Origin: an uncultured Eubacteriales bacterium
GTDB lineage: Bacteria > Bacillota > Clostridia > Oscillospirales > CAG-272
Assembly (NCBI GenBank): GCA_905205065.1
Contig: CAJLCI010000015.1
Coordinates: 1 to 50,071, forward strand
DNA: 50,071 bases
Direction: 5' to 3'
The first letter of the stretch is position 1. Every line of letters starts with the position of its first letter. The position numbers and the translations under genes are program-made. The notes under the pieces are model-generated. The model saw only the letters and a program-made list of their open reading frames with translations. It ran no database searches and had not been told where the DNA came from. Below, piece after piece: positions 1-8,538 of the stretch.

Positions 1-37
1 ACTTTTTATATTTCGGATTTTTTGAGTTTTCTATTAT

Positions 38-382
38 TCAGTAGACATTAATTATCTCTTTTGCCGCTGGATTCGGAGGACAGATTGTACTTATTTTATT
101 AAAGTCATTTCTATAAAATTCTTCAAATGCCTGACGAGTTTCAATTGGTATTTTTCCGAAATGTTTTTCAAAGTCACGCCAAAAAGCTTTCTCGTTTGTA
201 ATACTTCCGTCGTTTTTCATCATAGCCTCTGTTCCGCTCCAAACTGCTTTACGAAGCTCTTTTGGCTCATATCCGTTTTTTGATAACTTATCGGTAAGCA
301 TATCAAAGTACATACTGCAAAAATCATCGTAATCCATCGGAAGCAGAGTTCCGTCGAGGTCGAAGAATATAGCTTTTAACAT
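38..382 (-). pseudogene. HAD-family hydrolase, truncated after 114 residues
   Basis: The N terminus carries the HAD motif I (FFDLDGTLLP, nucleophile Asp near residue 8) followed by a helical cap region, as in small phosphatases of about 215-230 residues. The reading frame stops at residue 114, just where the core domain with motifs II-IV (Ser/Thr, Lys and the acidic pair) should follow. The enzyme would therefore lack most of its catalytic residues. It lies 59 bp downstream of argD on the same strand and could be the last gene of the arginine operon. The window ends only 37 bases past the stop, so a frameshift that resumes outside the window, a true pseudogene or an assembly error cannot be told apart. 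Confidence 0.6.
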
Positions 383-441
383 TCGGAAACACCTTTCATA
401 CGGGTAAAGTTTATAATATAAAATCCATCGCTGTCAAAAAA

Positions 442-1608
442 TTAAATACTGCATGCCTTTTTGATAACCGAAACTGCTTTTTCCAGTTTATCGTAAGGTA
501 TATTAAGAGGAGGAAGCAATCTTAACTTTGACTTTGCTGAGAGAACGAGAACGCCTTGCTCCATACAATCATTTATAACATCTTTTACATTTTTTTCTGT
601 TTTTATACCGAGCATAAGGCCCAGTCCTGTTATCTCTGCAATTCCGCTTGAATTGTTAAGCTCTTTTACAATATAATTGCCTTTTTCGGTTACTTCATTA
701 AGTAGCTTGTCGTCAATCCTTGAAAGAACAGATAACGCCGCGGAAGCGCAAACCGGATTTCCTCCGAAAGTTGAACCGTGCGTTCCGGGCGTGTATACGT
801 TTTCAACCTTCTCGCCGAAAAGAGTTACTCCGAGGGGGAGACCTGCGGCCAATCCTTTTGCGGATGTCACTATGTCAGGCTTAATATCAAAGTTCATATA
901 TGCGCATAGTTTTCCGCTTCTTCCGTTTCCGCATTGGATTTCATCGGCTATAAGCAAAAGACTGTACTTTTCAGCTGTCCTTTTTATTGCACGTACAAAA
1001 TCCTCAGACAGCGGTATTACTCCGCCTTCTCCCTGTATTGCTTCAAACATTATCGCACATACATTTCCGGCTGCTGCAAGCGTTTCCAGTGAATCGGGAT
1101 TTTCTGTATCGGCATAGACAAATCCCGGAGTAAACGGTCCGAATTCGTGATGAAAACAGTCCTGACCGGTCGCGGAAAGAGTAGTTACAGTTCTTCCGTG
1201 AAAACTATTTTTAAGTGTAATTATCACAGAATGCTTTTCATCTCCGTATTTGTTAAAAGCATATCGGCGTGCCGCCTTTATAGCACATTCGTTTGCTTCG
1301 GCTCCGGAATTAGAAAAAAAGACCTTTTTTAAACCTGTTTTTTGGCAGAGCATCTCCGCAAGCTTAACACATGGTTCGGTATAATAAAGATTTGAAGCAT
1401 GCGCCAATTTATGAATCTGGCTTTCAACTGCAGAACACCACTCCTTGTCTGCCGCGCCGAAAGTATTTACGGCAATACCTGCGCCCATGTCAATATATTC
1501 AGTTCCTGTTTCATCGTAAAGTATGCAGCCGTTTCCGCGCACAAGAGTTATCGGAAAACGTGAATATGTGTGAGAAATGTACTCTGAGTCTGTCTGTTTT
1601 ATATCCAT
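442..1608 (-). CDS. argD: acetylornithine aminotransferase
   Basis: This is a class III PLP-dependent aminotransferase that converts N-acetylglutamate semialdehyde to N-acetylornithine in the cytoplasm, using glutamate as amino donor. The sequence has the family signs: the NSGAEANE phosphate-binding region, the FEAIQGEGG and IADEIQCGNGR blocks, and the Schiff-base lysine in TSAKGLAAG (Lys251). The length of 388 residues is normal. I chose the ATG at 1608 rather than the one at 1626, because the upstream ATGAAAGGTG contains a good ribosome binding site six bases from the later ATG. It is the fourth gene of argCJBD and begins 44 bases after argB. Confusion with ornithine or GABA aminotransferase is unlikely given the operon. 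Confidence 0.93.
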   Translation of the reverse strand: MDIKQTDSEYISHTYSRFPITLVRGNGCILYDETGTEYIDMGAGIAVNTFGAADKEWCSAVESQIHKLAHASNLYYTEPCVKLAEMLCQKTGLKKVFFSNSGAEANECAIKAARRYAFNKYGDEKHSVIITLKNSFHGRTVTTLSATGQDCFHHEFGPFTPGFVYADTENPDSLETLAAAGNVCAIMFEAIQGEGGVIPLSEDFVRAIKRTAEKYSLLLIADEIQCGNGRSGKLCAYMNFDIKPDIVTSAKGLAAGLPLGVTLFGEKVENVYTPGTHGSTFGGNPVCASAALSVLSRIDDKLLNEVTEKGNYIVKELNNSSGIAEITGLGLMLGIKTEKNVKDVINDCMEQGVLVLSAKSKLRLLPPLNIPYDKLEKAVSVIKKACSI

Positions 1609-1652
1609 AAATAACACACCTTTCATTTAATATATATGCGATTAGTTATATT

Positions 1653-2510
1653 TTAAGCTTGTACTATCATAGTACCTATGCCTTCATCTGTTAGAGTTTC
1701 AATCAGAATAGAATGAGGAATTCTGCCGTCAATTATGAACACTTTATGTACTCCCTTGCGTACTGCTTCAACGCAGCATTCAACCTTAGGAATCATACCG
1801 CCGGAGATTGTACCGTCTTCGATAAGTCCGGAAACGGAATCTATTTTCAAAACCGGTATCAGAGACTCAATATCATTTTGATCGCGAAGAATCCCGCTGG
1901 TATCGGTCATGCATATCAGACTTTCGGCGCCAAGCTCTCCAGCTATCTGTGCAGCGGCCGTATCTGCATTTATATTATATACATGTCCTTCCTTATCGCA
2001 TCCAACTGTAGATATTACTGGAATATATCCTTTTTCTTGTATATCTATAATAGGTTTGACGTTTACTTTTGTAATTTCTCCCACGTAGCCAAGTTCATCA
2101 GAAAGCGGTCTGGCTTCAATCAGACGGCCGTCAGCTCCGCAGAGGCCAATCGCTTTTCCGCCGATATTTTCAATAAAATTTACAAGTCCTTTATTAATTT
2201 TGCCTGATAAAACCATCTGAACTATGTCGGCTGTCTCGCTGTCGGTAACTCGGAGTCCTCCGACAAATTCGGATTTTTTTCCGATTTTTTCGAGCATATC
2301 GGTAATTTCAGGACCTCCGCCGTGTACAAGTACGACGCGGACTCCGATTAATGAGAGCAGAACAATATCTCCCATTACGGCTTTTTTCAGCTCGTTGCTC
2401 AGCATTGCGTTTCCGCCGTATTTTATTACAACAATTTTATTATTATATTTTTGTATATATGGAAGTGCATGAACAAGAACTTCAGCGCGTTCCGCATTTG
2501 TAAGATTCAT
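1653..2510 (-). CDS. argB: acetylglutamate kinase
   Basis: ArgB phosphorylates N-acetylglutamate with ATP, the second step of ornithine synthesis. The 285-residue protein shows the amino acid kinase fold from end to end: IVVIKYGGNAM near residue 25 for the phosphate loop, VLVHGGGPEI for the glycine-rich loop, and VSGGMIPKVE near the C terminus for ATP and acetylglutamate binding. There is an N-terminal helix (about residues 1-20) of the kind seen in arginine-inhibited hexameric enzymes, so feedback inhibition by arginine is possible but is an inference. An AAAGG site lies about nine bases upstream of the ATG. It sits between argJ (100-bp gap) and argD. Confidence 0.95.
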   Translation of the reverse strand: MNLTNAERAEVLVHALPYIQKYNNKIVVIKYGGNAMLSNELKKAVMGDIVLLSLIGVRVVLVHGGGPEITDMLEKIGKKSEFVGGLRVTDSETADIVQMVLSGKINKGLVNFIENIGGKAIGLCGADGRLIEARPLSDELGYVGEITKVNVKPIIDIQEKGYIPVISTVGCDKEGHVYNINADTAAAQIAGELGAESLICMTDTSGILRDQNDIESLIPVLKIDSVSGLIEDGTISGGMIPKVECCVEAVRKGVHKVFIIDGRIPHSILIETLTDEGIGTMIVQA

Positions 2511-2610
2511 TATGTATTGCCTTTCAATATTGGTTGTCTGGATATTCGAATTTTCAATATTAGATTTAAGGAAAAAAATCTTCGTGTGGAAAATTATATG
2601 ATTTTGGTTG

Positions 2611-3837
2611 TCATGTCCTGTAGTCTCCGTTGATTTTTACATAATCATACGTAAGATCACATCCCCATGCAGTTGCGGAATTATTTCCGTTTCCAAGTGA
2701 TACAAGAATTTCAATTTCGTTTTCAGAAAGAATTGTTTTTGCCAACTCTTCTGAGAAATCTATACCGGCACCATTATGACATACTTCAATTTCTCCCTTG
2801 CATGAACGGAAAGAGACTCCGACCTTTGACACGTCGACGTCTGCATCGGCATATCCTATTGCGCATAAAACCCGTCCCCAGTTTGCATCGGCTCCAAACA
2901 TTGCGGCTTTGAGAAGGGAAGAACAGATAACCGATTTCGCAACGGTTTTTGCTGTTTTTTCATCTTCGGCTCCCGAAACACTGCATTCAAGAAGTTTCGT
3001 TGCTCCCTCTCCATCAGCCGCTATCATACGGCATAACTTACTTGTAATTTCAAAAAGCGCGGCACAGAATAAATCGAAATCTTCTCCCTCGGAATTTATT
3101 TCTGAATTGCCCGCAAGTCCATTTGCCATTACTGCTACCATATCGTTCGTTGAAGTATCTCCGTCAATTGAAATCATATTGAATGAATCTTTTACATCGT
3201 TTGATACGGCTTTTTGAAGCATGGCGGGGCTGATTGCACAGTCTGTGGTAATAAATACAAGCATTGTTGCCATATTAGGATGAATCATACCTGAGCCTTT
3301 TGCAATCCCTCCGATACGGCATTCTTTTCCATTTAATATGAAACAGCAGGAAAGCTCTTTTATTTTTGTATCTGTAGTCATTATTGCGGCAGCGGCGCGT
3401 TCACTGTATCTTCCGAGTCCTGAAACGAGCGGTTTCATTCCGTTTGATATCGGATCAATCGAAAGCTGCTGACCAATAACTCCGGTTGATGCGACAATTA
3501 CATCCTGTGCCGGAATTCCTGTATGCTTTTCTACCAACCGACTCATTTCCTCCGCAATCTCAATTCCATTCGCGTTACATGTGTTTGCGTTTCCGCTGTT
3601 GCATATTATCGCCTGCGCCCGTCCGTTTAAAAGATGATTTTTTGTCACCGTTAGAGGGGCTCCCTTAACCGCGTTTTGGGTATATACAGCGGCCGCATTC
3701 GCTGTAACTTCGGAAACAATTAAAGCAAGATCAGACTTTGATTTATTTTTTCTTATACCGCAGTGAATACCGTTTGCTTTGAATCCTCTTGCTGCGCATA
3801 CTCCTCCCGGAATAGTTTTTATTTTTAATGTTTTCAT
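2611..3837 (-). CDS. argJ: bifunctional glutamate N-acetyltransferase / ornithine acetyltransferase
   Basis: ArgJ moves the acetyl group from N-acetylornithine to glutamate, so the cycle needs no dedicated acetylglutamate synthase; some members also use acetyl-CoA. The 408-residue precursor has the autocleavage motif NMATMLVF, with the conserved Thr191 that becomes the N-terminal nucleophile of the beta chain. Further matches are the CNSGNANTC block, the GDTSTNDM block and the C-terminal GWGRVLCAIGY-like region. I prefer the start at 3837 (MKTLK), because AAAGGA lies six bases before it and the upstream ATG at 3852 overlaps that site. It lies between argC (51-bp gap) and argB. No argA or argF is seen in the window. 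Confidence 0.95.
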   Translation of the reverse strand: MKTLKIKTIPGGVCAARGFKANGIHCGIRKNKSKSDLALIVSEVTANAAAVYTQNAVKGAPLTVTKNHLLNGRAQAIICNSGNANTCNANGIEIAEEMSRLVEKHTGIPAQDVIVASTGVIGQQLSIDPISNGMKPLVSGLGRYSERAAAAIMTTDTKIKELSCCFILNGKECRIGGIAKGSGMIHPNMATMLVFITTDCAISPAMLQKAVSNDVKDSFNMISIDGDTSTNDMVAVMANGLAGNSEINSEGEDFDLFCAALFEITSKLCRMIAADGEGATKLLECSVSGAEDEKTAKTVAKSVICSSLLKAAMFGADANWGRVLCAIGYADADVDVSKVGVSFRSCKGEIEVCHNGAGIDFSEELAKTILSENEIEILVSLGNGNNSATAWGCDLTYDYVKINGDYRT

Positions 3838-3888
3838 GTCTTTTCCTTTCATATGGACTGTAATTCGAAATTATATTATTATAAATAA

Positions 3889-4827
3889 TTATAGCAATAA
3901 TCCTTTGCACGGATCGGTTCCGATTACAAGATTCATACATTCGATTGCCGCGCCGGATGCTCCTTTTCCAAGATTATCATACCTTGCGGTCAAAATTATC
4001 CTTTCATCATTACCGTAGACGGAAATTTCCATAGAATCTTTTCCGGAATATGCTCCTGCGGACAAAAAGCCGTTTTCGTCGCCGTGTTCTGTAAATTTTA
4101 CAATGGGACCTTCATAGAGCTCTGAATATATATTTTCTATATCTTTTATGTTTCCTCGAATATCATCGATGAAAAGAGGAACGGTTACTTCCATACCGCT
4201 GTAAAAATCTGCAACGGTTGGACAAAATGCAGGTTTATAATTAAGGCCGCAGATTTTTTGCATTTCACGGAGATGCTTATGTTCCTGGGTAATCCCATAT
4301 TGACGCGGGGCACGGAGCAAGGTGCTTTCTGCTGATGCTTCATATTCAGAGATCATTTGTTTTCCGCCTCCGCTGTATCCGGTTAAGGAAAAACAGCATA
4401 AGTGCGCATCGGCCGGTACGATTCCGGCTGATACAAGCGGCGCAGTAAGAGCTATAAACCCGCTGGCGTGGCAGCCAGGAACGGCTATTCGTTTGCTTTT
4501 CTTTATTTTTTCACAGAAGTAATCAGATATTTCCGGAAACCCATATTCCCATCCGGAGAGGGTTCGGTGTGCGGTCGAGGTATCTATTATAATAGTATCA
4601 GAATTGTTTTCAACAAGAGAAACCGCCTGAATTGCTGCGCTGTCCGGGAGACAGAGAAATGTAATATCCGACTCTCCTATAGCTTTCTTTCTTGCTGAAA
4701 CATCTTTGCGCTGTTCTTCATTGAGCACGATCAGCGAGATGTCATTGCGCGCCTCAAGACGCTCATATATACGGAGTCCTGTTGTTCCCGACCGTCCGTC
4801 TATAAATACTTTAGTTTTACCGCACAT
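3889..4827 (-). CDS. argC: N-acetyl-gamma-glutamyl-phosphate reductase (short type)
   Basis: ArgC reduces N-acetylglutamyl phosphate to the semialdehyde with NADPH. From the ATG at 4827 the protein has 312 residues and fits the short (type 2) ArgC family: the nucleotide-binding FIDGRSGTTGLRI at the N terminus, STAHR, and the active cysteine in VPGCHASGF (Cys119). The open frame continues upstream for 52 codons to a TTG, but that stretch does not look like ArgC and I exclude it. The ribosome binding site GGAAAGG is 13 bases from the ATG, a little far. It is the first gene of the arginine operon and has a leader of about 200 bases from the promoter at 5037-5065. Confidence 0.93.
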   Translation of the reverse strand: MCGKTKVFIDGRSGTTGLRIYERLEARNDISLIVLNEEQRKDVSARKKAIGESDITFLCLPDSAAIQAVSLVENNSDTIIIDTSTAHRTLSGWEYGFPEISDYFCEKIKKSKRIAVPGCHASGFIALTAPLVSAGIVPADAHLCCFSLTGYSGGGKQMISEYEASAESTLLRAPRQYGITQEHKHLREMQKICGLNYKPAFCPTVADFYSGMEVTVPLFIDDIRGNIKDIENIYSELYEGPIVKFTEHGDENGFLSAGAYSGKDSMEISVYGNDERIILTARYDNLGKGASGAAIECMNLVIGTDPCKGLLL

Positions 4828-4993
4828 TTTATGATCAAAACCTTTCCGAGTATAAATATAGGTAAAAATAAGATATCCTCCGTTTGTCAGGATGTTAATC
4901 TCTGAGACGGCGGATTGCAGAAAATTTATGATATGGTATAATTCATCTTCAAAAAGTTTATTACGAAATTCAATAGATTGCAAAATGAGTCAT

Positions 4994-5028
4994 ATGCAAG
5001 TTACGAATAAATATACGACTACTTGCAT
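4994..5028. promoter_or_regulatory. inverted-repeat operator candidate of the arginine operon
   Basis: ATGCAAGT (4994-5001) and ACTTGCAT (5021-5028) are perfect inverted arms. They enclose an AT-rich imperfect palindrome, CGAATAAATATACG (5004-5017). The block starts one or two bases after the predicted transcription start, the usual place for a repressor site. The AT-rich TGAATAAAAATTCA-like core resembles ARG boxes only loosely, so ArgR binding is an inference. Confidence 0.55.
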
Positions 5029-5036
5029 GTTTATAC

Positions 5037-5065
5037 ATTATAAATCATTTTGAAATTAAATGCAA
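5037..5065 (-). promoter_or_regulatory. arginine operon promoter
   Basis: Read leftward, TTGCAT (5060-5065) and TATAAT (5037-5042) are separated by exactly 17 bases. This gives a near-consensus sigma-A promoter with a predicted start at about 5030. No other promoter of this quality lies before argC. Confidence 0.8.
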
Positions 5066-5347
5066 TAGGTTTAAGAAAAAAAACTGCACAAATATTTATA
5101 CGATAATTATTTATCGATTGTATTTATTAACTTATGAGCGCGGAGATCAGAAAAATATAGTTTAACAATCTGCCGTCAAATAATATTCCCTCCTTTATTT
5201 GTAGAACTTTATTTATAGAAAAAGAGATAAATTCATGATACAATAAAAACTATAAAAATTAAAAAACTAAAAAAGTTTAACCGTTTTATTTTTTCTTACA
5301 CTATTAAAACAGAAGCTTCTTAAAATACAGCATGTTGGGGGTGGCAT

Positions 5348-6904
5348 ATGAACGAGACTCAGCGGATTGAGAAAATTACAGAAGTATCTAAAACTATTTT
5401 TTCATATTGTATGGCAAAGACAAAAACAAGGGCAGACGCTGAGGATTTATCTCAGGATATTTTGTGCGAGTTGATTAAATCATTAAATTTAATTCGTGAT
5501 GACAGGGCGTTTTACTCTTTTATGTGGGCAGTTGCCGGAAATGTATATAAACAGTGGTGCAGAAAGAAAGCGAAGAGCAGTACCGTTGAGCTTATTGATG
5601 ATATCAATGAAGAAATTGATTATGAATTTGGTTTTGAAAGCGATATTTATATTTTGCGGAGAGAACTGACGCTTCTTTCGGAAAAATATCGTCGTGCGAC
5701 TATTTTATACTATATCGACGGAAAATCATGTTCAGAAATTGCCTCAGTCCTAGATATATCTGAAAGTATGGTAAAATATTTGCTTTTCAAATCGAGAAAA
5801 ATATTGAAAGAAGGAATGAATATGGATCGTAAACTTGGAGCGCTCAGCTATAACCCTAAAAATTTTATTCCATTTTATAACGGTTCCGGGCCGAATCGAT
5901 TTTATGATTTTATGCAAAGTAAAATAAGGCAAAATATTATAACAGCTTGTTACAATGATTCGTTGACGGCTGAGCAGATAAGCCTTGAAACAGGTATTCC
6001 GCTTCCGTATCTTGATGCTGAAATCAAGCAGCTTGAAGACAAGGCGTTGCTGATTAAAAGCGGTACTCATTACAAAGCAAATATCATTGTTATTACTTCG
6101 GCTTGTGTCGATGAAATAAATCGAAATGCAATAATATATCACAATAAAATTGCTGATATAATAGGTGAATTTATTGAGACAAAACTTACTGAATTCAGAA
6201 AGATTGGATTTTCCGGAAATGATTTTACAGAAAATTCTCTTCGCTGGCAACTGATTGCCTTTGTATTATCGGTAATTATTTCTTACGATACCAAGGAAGT
6301 TTTAGAATATCCGGAAACCGCTTGGGGAGATCATGCTTATCTTTGGCTTATCGAAGAAGATAAATCGGTCAATAATCATATATTTAATTTTTCAACTCAA
6401 TACAGCCACCGTGGCGATCGCTTATGTTTTTTTGATTATCTTCCAAATCCTAAAGGAGATCATCGCGATTTTTACGGCAACTCCCGCTATATTAATATAC
6501 TATGTGATATTGTGCATGACAATTGCTGTAATTTTAGCGAATATGATCTTGAGGCAGTTGCGGAAATGATAAGAAAAGGTTATGTTATAAAAGAAAATAA
6601 TATATTTAGAGTTGCCATGCCGGTATTCACAGCGGAACAATATTCCGAGGCGTTTGATCTTGCAAGAGATTTTGTTGACAAAAATCTGCAGAATGTAATA
6701 GCAAGCCTTGACAGTGCATATGAACGAATACTCAGCGAGCATACTCCCAAACACCTGCAAAAACAAGCAGCTGATATTGCCAGAATGGATAGACTTGTCA
6801 ATGCCGCAGATGTTCCCATAAATATTTTGGTGGAAAGAAAAATACTGAATACAGACTGGAATAAGCTTGAAATGCCTACAACGTTTATAGTAATTAACAG
6901 CTAA
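5348..6904 (+). CDS. ECF-like sigma factor fused to a long C-terminal region
   Basis: Residues 15-80 match sigma-70 region 2 (ADAEDLSQDILCEL, then FMWAVAGNVYKQWCRKK). Residues 105-155 match region 4, with a helix-turn-helix in YYIDGKSCSEIASVLDIS. ECF sigma factors normally end at 160-200 residues, but this protein continues to 518. Residues about 190-245 look like a winged helix (SLTAEQISLETGIPLPYLDA, then a short basic wing). The rest (about 250-518) is helical, rich in aromatic and acidic residues, and not recognised; it has no membrane segment. It would direct RNA polymerase to an unknown regulon, and the C-terminal part may sense a ligand in place of an anti-sigma factor. The gene stands alone with a strong GGGGGTGG ribosome binding site. 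Target genes are unknown. Confidence 0.75.
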   Translation: MNETQRIEKITEVSKTIFSYCMAKTKTRADAEDLSQDILCELIKSLNLIRDDRAFYSFMWAVAGNVYKQWCRKKAKSSTVELIDDINEEIDYEFGFESDIYILRRELTLLSEKYRRATILYYIDGKSCSEIASVLDISESMVKYLLFKSRKILKEGMNMDRKLGALSYNPKNFIPFYNGSGPNRFYDFMQSKIRQNIITACYNDSLTAEQISLETGIPLPYLDAEIKQLEDKALLIKSGTHYKANIIVITSACVDEINRNAIIYHNKIADIIGEFIETKLTEFRKIGFSGNDFTENSLRWQLIAFVLSVIISYDTKEVLEYPETAWGDHAYLWLIEEDKSVNNHIFNFSTQYSHRGDRLCFFDYLPNPKGDHRDFYGNSRYINILCDIVHDNCCNFSEYDLEAVAEMIRKGYVIKENNIFRVAMPVFTAEQYSEAFDLARDFVDKNLQNVIASLDSAYERILSEHTPKHLQKQAADIARMDRLVNAADVPINILVERKILNTDWNKLEMPTTFIVINS

Positions 6905-7276
6905 TATTCTAATAAAATGTTTCGCTCCTCTACTTATGATGTTATTTTATGTGATGAGACTAATGTCAAATGCAGCTAAAAGTCAGAAATACGTCAGATC
7001 TGTATTAGAATTAAGAAAGCAGTGACGCGGCAGTTAAGATTTGTCGTTCCCTATTGAATTAGACATAGTTTTGTTTATTTCATTTATTTCGTTTATTCCG
7101 TTTCATTTTTTACGATGGTACAATTTATGTGCCGATTCTGAATGACGGTTTCTGAATCTTTGTTAAACAAATGGCCGCCGAAAGTTATATTTAAAATAAC
7201 TTTCGGCGGTTATGACAGCTTATATTATTGCGGTTATAATACCTGATATTATTGCTGTTATAGCACTTTATATTTT
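6905..7276. other. intergenic region between convergent genes
   Basis: The 372 bp between the sigma-factor gene and the leftward SGNH-like gene hold a T-rich stretch with short TTTATTTCG-like repeats (about 7070-7110), one strong hairpin (7175-7209) and two imperfect 24-bp direct copies of ATATTATTGCKGTTATARYACC at about 7222-7266. I see no coding potential. Confidence 0.5.
7175..7209. terminator. hairpin between convergent genes
   Basis: A perfect 14-bp stem (7175-7188 with 7196-7209) closes a 7-base loop. It has no strong T run on either side, so it may end transcription in both directions only weakly. It lies between the stop codons of two convergent genes. Confidence 0.6.
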
Positions 7277-7834
7277 TTAACTGACCGGAACGAACTTCAT
7301 CGCGTCAGAAAAGCAGAGCGGTTTTAAGCGGAAGTAAAATCTAAGCGTTTCAAAAACCTGAAGTTCTTGATTGTCAGCATTCAGAGCGGATGTAATACTG
7401 ATAAATTTGCAGCCGTCTTCTTTAGCAAGTCCGCGGAGCCGTTTGTTTACTCCCGAAGCGAGCGGAGAGTCTGAAAATACTGATACTATATAAATTTCCG
7501 CATTTGTTTTTGAATGAATTTGATAGAGAAGATATTCATATTGACTTAAGAAATCATTCGCGTTAAATCCGGGATCTTTTATATCATAATCTCCGACAGC
7601 CACAAAAACCTTTGAAGGATCAAGCTCAAAAACGCATTGCTCAAGCATACTTGAGATTTCGGAAATTGTAGAGTCCGGTACGCTCCGATTGTATATCGGA
7701 GTTTCCAAGTCATATTTTTGCGCAAGCTCATTGATAGGAAAGTCTGTAAAGTAATCTGAACCGAGGAGTACAACTCCGTCTTTATCTGCAATTTTATTAA
7801 TTTCCCTGAACCTGTCTCTTAAAAGCTGAAGCAT
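7277..7834 (-). CDS. SGNH/GDSL-hydrolase-like protein, probably without full catalytic set
   Basis: The 185-residue protein has the layout of a small SGNH hydrolase: an N-terminal strand with VVLLGSDYF where block I (GDS) is expected, VPDSTISEI for block II and VFVAVGDYDI for block III. The usual Ser-Asp-His set is not clear: block I reads GSD, the block III Asn is absent, and no DxxH stands at the C terminus. It may be inactive or bind a ligand. A strong GGAGG lies before the ATG at 7834. The gene overlaps the upstream PQ-loop gene by 38 bp, which suggests translational coupling. A role in handling the product of the neighbouring transporter is a guess. Confidence 0.5.
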   Translation of the reverse strand: MLQLLRDRFREINKIADKDGVVLLGSDYFTDFPINELAQKYDLETPIYNRSVPDSTISEISSMLEQCVFELDPSKVFVAVGDYDIKDPGFNANDFLSQYEYLLYQIHSKTNAEIYIVSVFSDSPLASGVNKRLRGLAKEDGCKFISITSALNADNQELQVFETLRFYFRLKPLCFSDAMKFVPVS

Positions 7835-8135
7835 TTTTCTTTTTTCCTCCTTCGTCGCCTGTCTTTATATTTTCTCTGTCAATCTTGAGATTGACAAAAT
7901 AAACTACAATATTTGCGGAGACTACTATAAGATTAAGAAGATATGCAATAAGAACATAGCTGACGCTGTGATTTATTACTTTTGCTGCAATTCCTGCAAT
8001 ATATCCTGCTACAATCAGCAATGTAAACGGCAGACTCATAGCCTTTGCGGAACGGGCTTTAATATTCCTCCAAAGTGAGAATGGCCAGGAAAGCCCAAAG
8101 CAAATTAACATAACTGTTTCAAGTAATTGATCCAT
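7797..8135 (-). CDS. PQ-loop / SemiSWEET-like small membrane protein
   Basis: The 112-residue protein has three hydrophobic helices (about residues 2-20, 34-56 and 60-83) and a basic, soluble C-terminal tail. The segment WPFSLWRNIKARSAKAMSLP resembles the PQ-loop of SemiSWEET-type carriers, with PF in place of PQ. Such proteins work as dimers and move sugars or other small solutes across the membrane. I start at 8135; the ATG at 8156 overlaps the AAAGG site. It is the first gene of a two-gene leftward unit with the SGNH-like gene and is divergent from a LysR regulator, which probably controls it. Confidence 0.55.
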   Translation of the reverse strand: MDQLLETVMLICFGLSWPFSLWRNIKARSAKAMSLPFTLLIVAGYIAGIAAKVINHSVSYVLIAYLLNLIVVSANIVVYFVNLKIDRENIKTGDEGGKKKNASAFKRQVQGN

Positions 8136-8291
8136 AACTATAACCATACCTTTCATATAGACACATAGTTTTGTCTTACACCGAATGTCAGAATCTTTAA
8201 TTTTGTATTTACGGTAATCAAAACTATTTCTTAAAGAGAATCTTTAGATTTTCATCATTTGGATTTCTTTTCTGTTATTAACATTTTATCA

Positions 8292-8320
8292 TTGATAACT
8301 TAATAATTCAAATATATAAT
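8292..8320 (+). promoter_or_regulatory. lysR promoter
   Basis: TTGATA (8292-8297) and TATAAT (8315-8320) are separated by 17 bases, with a predicted start at about 8327. This gives the lysR mRNA a leader of about 210 bases. Confidence 0.75.
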
Positions 8321-8332
8321 ATCTATGAAAAG

Positions 8333-8350
8333 CATAGCTTATAAGCTATG
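8333..8350. promoter_or_regulatory. 18-bp perfect palindrome, LysR operator candidate
   Basis: CATAGCTTATAAGCTATG is a perfect palindrome. It begins about six bases after the predicted lysR start and lies between the two divergent genes. LysR-type regulators bind dyads of about this size with a T-A symmetric core. The spacing suits autorepression of lysR and control of the leftward PQ-loop/SGNH pair. Confidence 0.6.
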
Positions 8351-8538
8351 AATTGTTGTTCTATCGTCGAAAATTCAGAAAATTTAAAAATAATTAAAAG
8401 CGAAATGTATCTGTCTGTAAAACGTTCAGCTCTACGGGAAATGGTTTCCATTAATTTTTCTGGAGGCGGTATAATTCACTGTCGGAACGTCTTATGACGG
8501 TGCTAAGTTCTTATTTGAAAAAAGGATGTGGTGCGGAA

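Larger units (their letters stand above)
4828..5347. other. intergenic region between argC and the sigma-factor gene
   Basis: This 520-bp divergent region holds the arginine promoter and operator candidate and about 165 bases of argC leader. I see no T-box sequence or other known riboswitch in that leader. Bases 5066-5347 are AT-rich; no clear sigma-A promoter for the rightward gene was found, only its ribosome binding site GGGGGTGG just before 5348. Confidence 0.6.

Noticed and set aside
4828..4983. 52-residue N-terminal extension of ArgC from a TTG
   Set aside because: It has no match to ArgC, no ribosome binding site, and the glycine-rich nucleotide-binding motif begins right after the ATG at 4827.
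4828..5036. T-box leader before argC
   Set aside because: Neither the conserved T-box sequence nor a terminator hairpin was found.
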